From NCBI GenBank assembly GCA_023653785.1, contig JAMKCH010084955.1, positions 1 to 64,000 of the forward strand: a DNA stretch of 64,000 bases, given 5' to 3'. The notes under the pieces were generated by a model, which had not been told where the DNA came from, made no database searches, and was given only the letters and a program-made list of their open reading frames with translations. How positions within the stretch are numbered: position 1 is the first letter of the stretch; every line of letters begins with the position of its first letter. Shown here in pieces: positions 57,565-64,000 of the stretch. The DNA comes from Ophioderma brevispina (taxonomy: Eukaryota > Echinodermata > Ophiuroidea > Amphilepidida > Ophiodermatidae). Made by a program: the position numbers and the translations under genes.

Positions 57565-57705
57565 ACTTTTGAGGGTAATAGAGAAAAAGGTCCCATCTTG
57601 CAATAGCTTGCCAGGGGTTAGATTGGCAGTTACAACACTCAATAAGAACATATCTGACAGATGGTCAGCTATTGCAGAGGGCCTTCTTGCACTAAACCCT
57701 TGATT
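57565..57705. repeat. Foldback family G, copy 3
   Basis: TTTTGAGGGTAATAGAGAAA and CACTAAACCCTTGATTT bound a decayed hairpin with GCAATAGCTTGCCA/TGGTCAGCTATTGC arms. The right arm is closer to copy 2 than the left arm is. Confidence 0.75.
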
Positions 57706-58156
57706 TATACTATAAATCCTGGCACTATACGCTCTATCCATCAACTCTGCAATTCAAAATTACTGGCAACACTTCTCATATGTGGTTGCGTATGTTGTGC
57801 GTAGTTATTTCTCCTGGCAAATTTGATTTTTTTAGATAGTTTTGGTGTATATTTGCATTTTTAGGGCAGGTGAGTTATCGGGTTTGGATGATGTCCGATT
57901 TGAATTTCGTATGATTTTCTCAAAAATTATCAAAAAATGCCACGTGGAGAATGAGTGTAATAGCACCCTCATTTTTTTTTTTTTCTACTATAATATGGTG
58001 GTGGAGTAAATGCAGGGATGTGAGAGTCCCATGGGGGGGACAAAAAATTAGGAAAAGGTGGAAATCCTAATAAAAATGAGTAAAAATGCCAAAGCGTCGA
58101 AAAATCAAAGAATCTCAAATTTTGTCCACTAAAATGTCAAAAATGAGGAAATCCTC

Positions 58157-58521
58157 TTAATAGACATGAGGAGATTTCCGAAAGAAGCCTCCCCCAATTT
58201 TTTGTCTAACCGAGGTTTTTTTTGCTATTTGGAATGCTTACCAATTATTAGATCATACCTGAAAGTGAATAAGCCTGTCGCCGTCTTGTAATAAGATGAG
58301 ATTTAGTACTTTCTGCCGTGCACGACATAAAATCAAAGCACGGTGTTCTATGGGGACAATTACGATAGTCCAGGCAAGTTAAAAAGAAATATTGTGGTTT
58401 TCTTTTTGTACTTGTTTTATCCAATAACCTTCGAACGTTCTCTGGTAGTGGCCTAAAAGCGATCCAGTGCCAATTTGAGAGAAAATCGTATCTCAAAAAA
58501 ATCCTCCTCCTGTCCCTTTAA
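58157..58521 (-). mobile_element. MITE family C, copy 3 (reverse orientation)
   Basis: Starts TTAATAGACATGAGGAGATT and ends CTCCTCCTGTCCCTTTAA. It holds the reverse of the family interior: GGAATGCTTACCAATTATTA and TTCTGCCGTGCACGACATAA. The 3' end contains GAGGGAC-type terminus changes. Confidence 0.8.
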
Positions 58522-59609
58522 AAGAGGAAATTCATACCCCGTAAATTGGGGTAGGTATGTGTTAACTGCATGCACATCTGCTCCGGGACCGTCCACACCA
58601 CTACAGGATAGCAATTGGGGTATACTCTGTCAAGCCCGAAGTAACAACGTGGGCGTACATATGTACCGACTTTCAGCGCTTGCGTAGTCAAAGAAGCTCA
58701 AAGAAGTGGGCACTGCAACTTAAGCAAGGCAGACTGGGTATATGGCGTATCAGCACCGTCATCTCAGGCAAAGTATGGTACTGTAAGAGTAGACACATCA
58801 CTGTAAACCTTTGCAGCCTGTCGTGCATCTACTGCCTCGCAATTAGCCCAGTATGTACTTTTTGCAGTAGCTGCCACGGGAGACATGGTGTACATGCATA
58901 TAGCTGACATTGATATACTACCATGCGAGTAAGAAACGCCTGTTGTCATCCAATTCACCACATGTAACATTAATTCTTACAGCCACTATCATCAATTTCT
59001 TCAAAATAATCACTGTTGAATATTGGAATATTGTATACAGACCTCACAGTAAGGGGCTACGCTTACACGATGTATTTGTCAAGAAATGACCACTGTGTAA
59101 ATACGGGTATAACACATTTCTTATATGTACCATTAAACAAATCACAAAATAGTATTTTACGTTATCATGTATTGATAATCAAATTAACAACCATGCTTTT
59201 AATTAAGACCAAAGGAGTCTATATTAAACAAATACTAATGACTCTCTCACACAAAACTTTTTCCTCTGGAAAAAAGTTAGTAAATATCTTTCAGGTCACA
59301 ACTCCAGAAATCTTCCCAGAAATCCATAGAATAACAAACTCCCCATGATGAAAACAACATGTGACTACCAGCTTGAGATAGGACTCATGATGGGATGTAC
59401 ACACACAACACAAGAACACGTGGATGCTTTGTTAGTTATCACATAATCTCATGTTGTAAATGAATTTCCAATATCATCACCCCAAGGAGCCCGCTCTGTG
59501 ATATTTTTAAAACCATTTTTGACAGTTGTATATTTTGCGAAAGTGCTACAAAAACATTAATCCTGAACACATCATACACTGTATTGCCAGCATTTGATGT
59601 GTACGAGAC

Positions 59610-59969
59610 TTAAAGGGGGATGGCCCGATTTAGAGATATGAAGTTTTCATCTTGATAGATTGGCCTCACTCCAAAACCACATCTGTAAAGTTTTCGCGCG
59701 ATGGTGTTTCAATCCGTTTTGATGTGGGAGCTAAAAACGTGATTTTGTAAGCCCCATAGGTACTTGTAAAATTAATATTGGTCGCCAAAAATGGGCCATA
59801 TTTTCATTTAGATCTCCAAATCAAGCACTGCCTTTGGCTCTAAGATTTCACAGGGGTAAATGAGAAGTACAGTATGAACTTTGCTTTGATACCAAAATGT
59901 TGACCACTTCCGGTAAAATCTGGGGCTTCTGGAACGAGGCTATTAGCGATCGGGCCGATGGACCTTTAG
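59610..59969. mobile_element. MITE family J
   Basis: Left end TTAAAGGGGGATGGCCCGAT; right end ATCGGGCCGATGGACCTTTA followed by GT in place of the final A. About 360 bp, single copy. Same size and terminal TTAAAGG as families A-C and I. Confidence 0.7.
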
Positions 59970-61238
59970 TATATCCATGTTAGGATTTGGCGGTCCCAAT
60001 ACATGATCTTAATAAAAAGAGGCATATTTTTCGACCATGGCGAGAAAAAAAGTAATCGCGTTATAGATTTTGGGGCATCGGGCCACGTTGAAAATTTTCC
60101 AACTGGCCACTATATCTTTCCCACATGGTCCAGCATGCCTTAGAAATGTGCGTGTGTGTGGTTTTGTTTGTGTGCGCGCATGCTAATTTACACCGATGTA
60201 TCACAAAAAGTAGGGTGCCATATTCAGGATTTATTTTGGGGGTGCAGGCCTTCGAGAATGTAGACTTTCGGTTGGTAAAGAATGGACCTACCCCCCTCCC
60301 TTTTCTGACTTTTTGACTGACACTCCTGCATATGGGCCTGACAAAAGGTATACATGTTGCATACATAGAGCAACATCTTTATTGTAGCTTGCCCTAGTTT
60401 TCTTCTAAAACTAGGGAAAGCCCAAAGGACAAAATTGACAGTATGCATGATTAAAACATATTTTCTCAATTCTAAAACACATTTTATCGAATGCATTGCA
60501 AGAACAAAATTGACAACACACTCAAAACATATTTTCTTGGTAGGAATCCACAGAAAATGGAAGGTATGACAGAAAAGGTCATAATAAAAACACTATCTTT
60601 TGTCATTTTGGTCCAGTTTGTGTGACAATTTCCTTCCATATTGACTGTTGCAGGAGGCAGTTGATACGAAACTGTGAAGAACACATCTGTGTTAACATTG
60701 AATTTGTGTTGCCCAGGACTGATCATTATCGAGGGCTCACTACTTTATGACTCAAATTCTTGCTAAACAGGAACATGCATGGTATAATACTTCAGTCTAT
60801 TTATTATGAGGAATTTAACTGAAAAATGTAGGGTAGGGCATCCCATGTATTCAATAAATGAATAGCCGTACAAACACATGCGATGTGGTAGGTCTGAAAA
60901 GTCTGAAAATATTGTTTGAAAAGTCCAACCATGATAATGTCACCTTCATTTAACTGCTCATTAAGAATACTATTTCACTGTTCTACCTAATCCACTAAAT
61001 ACCTGCTATAAAATGGAGTTTCCTTTATCAACTGATGTGCTTAAATTGAGTTAAGTCAGTAAACAATGGCAATCTATCATCATTTTGTAATAGCTAGTTA
61101 TGCGCAGCACTCATGACATTCTGTGGTGACATTGTGCACACAAGCCTAAATTAGATTACGAGGAAACTAGACATTAATATAACGTCAAGCTGGTCTGATA
61201 ATCATTCATGTTAATACATACAGCTAGGTATTTCATGA

Positions 61239-61586
61239 TTAAAGGCTGACTCAGAGATTTCCCGGGAAGGGCGCCCTCAATTTTCGAACAAATTGTGTTT
61301 TTTGCATATTCATAATGCTTGTCCATACAATAATCACTGTGTGAAATAACTAAGCTCAAATCAAAGTCCTTCATATAGAACATCACAACTTTGTTTAAAA
61401 ATTCCGGATCCGGAAATTTTGTTATACACGGTATCCTATGCAGTGTTATACTGTACATAAATGTGTACTGCACATCTCTAACTTGGGAATTGAGCATTTT
61501 AGGTGAGTATCTTTAGTTCTAGTTGACTATTTTTAATAACTACACAAAAAATATATATATTTTGAAATCTCTGAGTCAGCCTTTAA
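61239..61586 (-). mobile_element. MITE family A, copy 5 (best preserved)
   Basis: TTAAAGGCTGACTCAGAGAT at the left and ATCTCTGAGTCAGCCTTTAA at the right are perfect inverted repeats of 20 bp, TTAA included. 348 bp, non-coding. Useful as the family reference. Confidence 0.9.
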
Positions 61587-61778
61587 GTTTTCAAATTGTA
61601 AATTACTTCAATCTGTTATAAAAATTACCAAGTCACTTTGAAGAATAATGCTTGTAAAATAATATACCTACAGGTGGATTCTTTAAGAAATGTTCTAACA
61701 TAATTGTTACATGTATTTTCCAACAAGTTTTGTTGTCTTTTATATACTGCTTTGATTAAAAATACAACTGGATACACC

Positions 61779-62210
61779 TTAAAGCGGCACTGGCACATTT
61801 TCACAAAATATGAAATTTCTTCAATTTGCTCTCAAATGATAGTCTAGGCCATTGGAAGAACAGAGATATATTTTACACATAAAAATAACATACCCCAAAA
61901 CAGATAGGGACATTGATATGAGGATAAAGACATCCAGGTAATTTGTAGGCCAACTTTTAAGTTTTCCATAACTTTAATCAACAAATGTATATGTTACATG
62001 AATATTTTTGACTCGTACTCACTGATATTAAAACCACAAAGGTTATAGACCGGTCAAATAGTGTACATAGCGTGAGAAACATGCATACATAGTGTGTGTT
62101 CGTGTGTTAAAAGCCATTTTCGTCGTCTGCTGAATTTAGCATCGCCGGTGACGTTAAATTAACATTTGCATTTTTTCCCCATGTTTTTATGTTAAAATTC
62201 ACCTGAAATG
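61779..62210 (+). mobile_element. MITE family D, copy 4, cut short by a LINE fragment
   Basis: Begins TTAAAGCGGCACTGGCACAT and follows the family to ATTCACCTGAAATG, where LINE sequence begins (about 62208). It serves as the undisturbed reference for the site where copy 3 was hit (AGGGACATTGATATGAGGAT). Confidence 0.8.
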
Positions 62211-62680
62211 CCTGCTGAATACCCACTGCTAACTGCCTTAAATATAGAGAGTTTCTTAAGCAAAGTCCAACCCCTTGAAACAGTCTCTGAGAAGTATAAG
62301 AGAGTCGCCTTGTGGAAAGAAAGACTTGCTATCAACCAAGTAACGTCTTTTGGTATAGAACCTGGTGAGCATCTTCCACCTGGCGCTAACTCCTCATGGG
62401 CTGAATGGTGATGTTTCAACAGATTGAGAACCGAAACCAGCCATCTAAGGTTTCCTTGCAGAAGTGAGGCTATACTTAGAAGCAGATCAGGACACTACCT
62501 AGCTGTAGTTGTGGAACAGCACCACAGACAATGGAACATCTCTTGGTCTGCCCACTGTTGGAGCAACAATGCACAGACAATGACCTTGCCAAAATCAATG
62601 AAGCAGCCAGATATTGTACCCATCTCTGGCTAGACCATATTTGAGAACCACTGTGTTTGGACATGATAAGAAGAAGCTGA
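62208..62680 (+). pseudogene. Degenerate 3' end of a non-LTR retrotransposon (ORF2 C-terminus and tail)
   Basis: The first frame (62208-62411) reads through EKYKRVALWKERLAINQ, then PGEHLPPGANSSWAEW, and after two in-frame stops FNRLRTETS. A second frame gives SCSCGTAPQTMEHLLVCPLL and ends WLDHI-stop at 62642-62644. LPPGANxxWxxW-xxxNRLRT followed by C-x-CG-x4-QTMxHLLxC is the familiar C-terminal cysteine-containing tail of LINE ORF2 proteins. The frame changes between 62455 and 62505 and the two stops show it is dead. The tail ends ACATGATAAGAAGAAG. Its left edge abuts a truncated family D MITE (about 62210). Whether it belongs to the same family as the reverse transcriptase at 63571 cannot be told because they do not overlap. 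Confidence 0.8.
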
Positions 62681-63570
62681 ACAGAATTTGACTATAAAGT
62701 ACGGTAATAATTTCTAGACCAAGCATCGAGCACAGCAATGCTAGATGCAGATTTGATGACTGGCAATTAAAATCAAATTACCTCATTATGTTGAAAACTG
62801 TGCTAGCAAAATTAGCTCCTGATTTCTTTTTGCTGGTATCTGTGTCTTTGGGCAGTAGGCAAAAAGGCCGAGTTCTCATTACACTCAGAAAGCAATAACA
62901 GTATATAAAATATACTCTATAAAATATGGTCTTTTTGAATCTGTAATTTTGACATTGTAATTGTGCATAAATCATATCATTATACTTTGTGGACCACCAC
63001 ACACACAATCGAACCATTAAATTCTATTGCTATAGTCCCATGTCATGATCATACTCCATCATTGAATGACCAGTGGGGAGTGCACCTCTAATCTTAATTC
63101 GCCTTAAATCCAAAGACCATATCTCGACATGTCACTCATTCTCCCAAGAGAAGTCCCGTATATTGACAATACAAAAAAATAACATAAAAAAGAACTCAAT
63201 GCAAACAGAAATGCTGGAAAGTAAATAAAAAACAGCAAATGGAATGATTAACTTTTATCCCATGACAAGTTTCACTAAATAACAATATGCTATGTTACAA
63301 GGCATTTCAGGATGTTTACTTTCAAAGTTTGCCCTTTCAGTGCGTTCTTTTTCACCTTTGCATTCAAACATTTTTGAGGCAGCACACACACACACACAGG
63401 CCATCACATACTACACTTCTGTAGGCTTAGCTCTATTAATATGCATTCATTACACAGAAATACATTGCTTAGAAAATTGGTTTTTCGGTTTGAAAAATTA
63501 TCCAAAATCACCATTAATCACCAATAAAACATATTCACTGCTAACAAATTACAGGGTTTACATTTTTTAT

Positions 63571-64000
63571 AAACCTCTTTTACGTGTCAAAACTGTTATC
63601 TTGAAATGTATGGACGACAACAAGGCCGTTGCGGTCGTGCTGCTTGATTTATCGGCCGCATTCGATACGGTAGACCACACCCTTTTATTGAACCGGCTTA
63701 AGAACACCTACGGTATATGTGGCTCTGCTTTAGCATGGATATCATCATACATGTGTGACCGTTCTTTCCGAGTATCCATTGGTGACATAACATCTAGCAT
63801 TCATGATCTTTTCTACGGTATTCCACAGGGCTCTGTTGTCGGCCCGCTCTTTTTCGTTTTGTACATATGCTGTTTCGGTGCCATTATTCGCAAGTATGAG
63901 ATTAATTTCCATATGTATGCTGACGATGTGCAATTGTACCTACCTTTTAATGCGAAATCGGAGTGTGATATTCATCTTGTAATTAATAAACTCTCTTCAT
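63571..64000 (+). CDS. Non-LTR retrotransposon reverse transcriptase, partial (runs off right edge)
   Basis: An uninterrupted plus-strand frame of 143 codons continues past the window end. It carries the central reverse transcriptase blocks of a LINE: KAVAVVLLDLSAAFDTVDH (first catalytic aspartate region), a helix-rich spacer with RSFRVSIGD, GIPQGSVVGPLFFVLY, and HMYADDVQLYL (catalytic YADD box). The SAAFDTVDH and GIPQGSVVGP wording is typical of the CR1/L2/Rex-like group. The enzyme would copy element RNA at a nicked target. The N-terminal endonuclease is missing: upstream of about 63560 no similarity is seen, so this is either a 5'-truncated copy or the element boundary. The open frame implies a fairly young copy. 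Confidence 0.9.

Larger units (their letters stand above)
49149..62207. other. Region upstream of the FN3 exon; no exon identified
   Basis: Expected to be intron of the kinase gene, since the FN3 exon starts mid-domain. Holds the X-box array, MITEs C2, C3, D3, D4, A5 and J, and foldback G3. 49200-51980, 52980-54140, 54990-57560 and 58530-61230 have no recognised element. Short open frames exist (49993-50391 minus; 56074-56559 plus) but resemble nothing known. No sequence for the first strands of the FN3 domain was found. Confidence 0.5.

Noticed and set aside
58540..58990. Relatively GC-richer stretch with minus frame containing ATAKSTYWANCEAVDARQAA
   Set aside because: Looks somewhat coding, but no clear acceptor and donor pair, stops in the adjoining frames and no recognised domain.
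62192..62419. 75-codon minus frame, and a similar one at 63745-63933
   Set aside because: Antisense shadows of the LINE coding frames on the plus strand.

Overview
The window looks like draft genomic DNA from a large, repeat-rich animal genome, most likely a marine invertebrate. Echinoderm or hemichordate is only a guess. It is AT-rich, has introns of 4-17 kb, canonical GT/AG splice sites, tRNA-derived SINEs, a CR1/L2-like non-LTR retrotransposon and many small DNA-transposon derivatives (MITEs). No prokaryotic or organellar genes were seen.

One host gene could be reconstructed. It lies on the minus strand and six exons span 49148 down to 3479: the second half of a fibronectin type III domain (48934-49148), a short basic linker (35441-35518), a first Ig domain (17782-18073), a second Ig domain split over two exons (12677-12819 and 8736-8874), and the start of a protein kinase domain ending at the glycine loop (3479-3570). 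Intron phases agree at every junction. Domain order FN3-linker-Ig-Ig-kinase points to a giant muscle or cytoskeletal kinase. Because an Ig domain directly precedes the kinase, SPEG/obscurin/UNC-89-like is favoured over titin, twitchin or MLCK, where an FN3 domain does so. The gene runs off the left end (rest of the kinase); its earlier exons were not found to the right. The exons at 17.8 kb and 3.5 kb need single-base corrections to stay open, which suggests assembly errors or, less likely, a decaying gene.

Nearly everything else is intron or flanking DNA filled with repeats. At least six MITE families have TTAA at both ends and termini beginning TTAAAG (families A, B, C, D, I, J). Two hAT-like MITEs have perfect 8-bp target duplications. 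Other elements are family E (rich in AGGTCA direct repeats), family F (about 420 bp), foldback families G and H, several long perfect-looking hairpins, and a nested element at 39.2-41.4 kb. Tandem arrays occur at 14.5 kb, 17.4 kb, 21.5-22.4 kb (TG-rich microsatellite), 22.7-23.8 kb (about 145-bp unit) and 52.0-52.9 kb (about 180-bp unit carrying a perfect RFX X-box palindrome). Several cases of one element inserted in another give filled-site and empty-site pairs inside this window.

The right end (61.8-64.0 kb) holds a broken LINE 3' end and, at the edge, an open reverse transcriptase fragment. All coordinates, phases and repeat matches were read by eye; no alignment or database search was possible.
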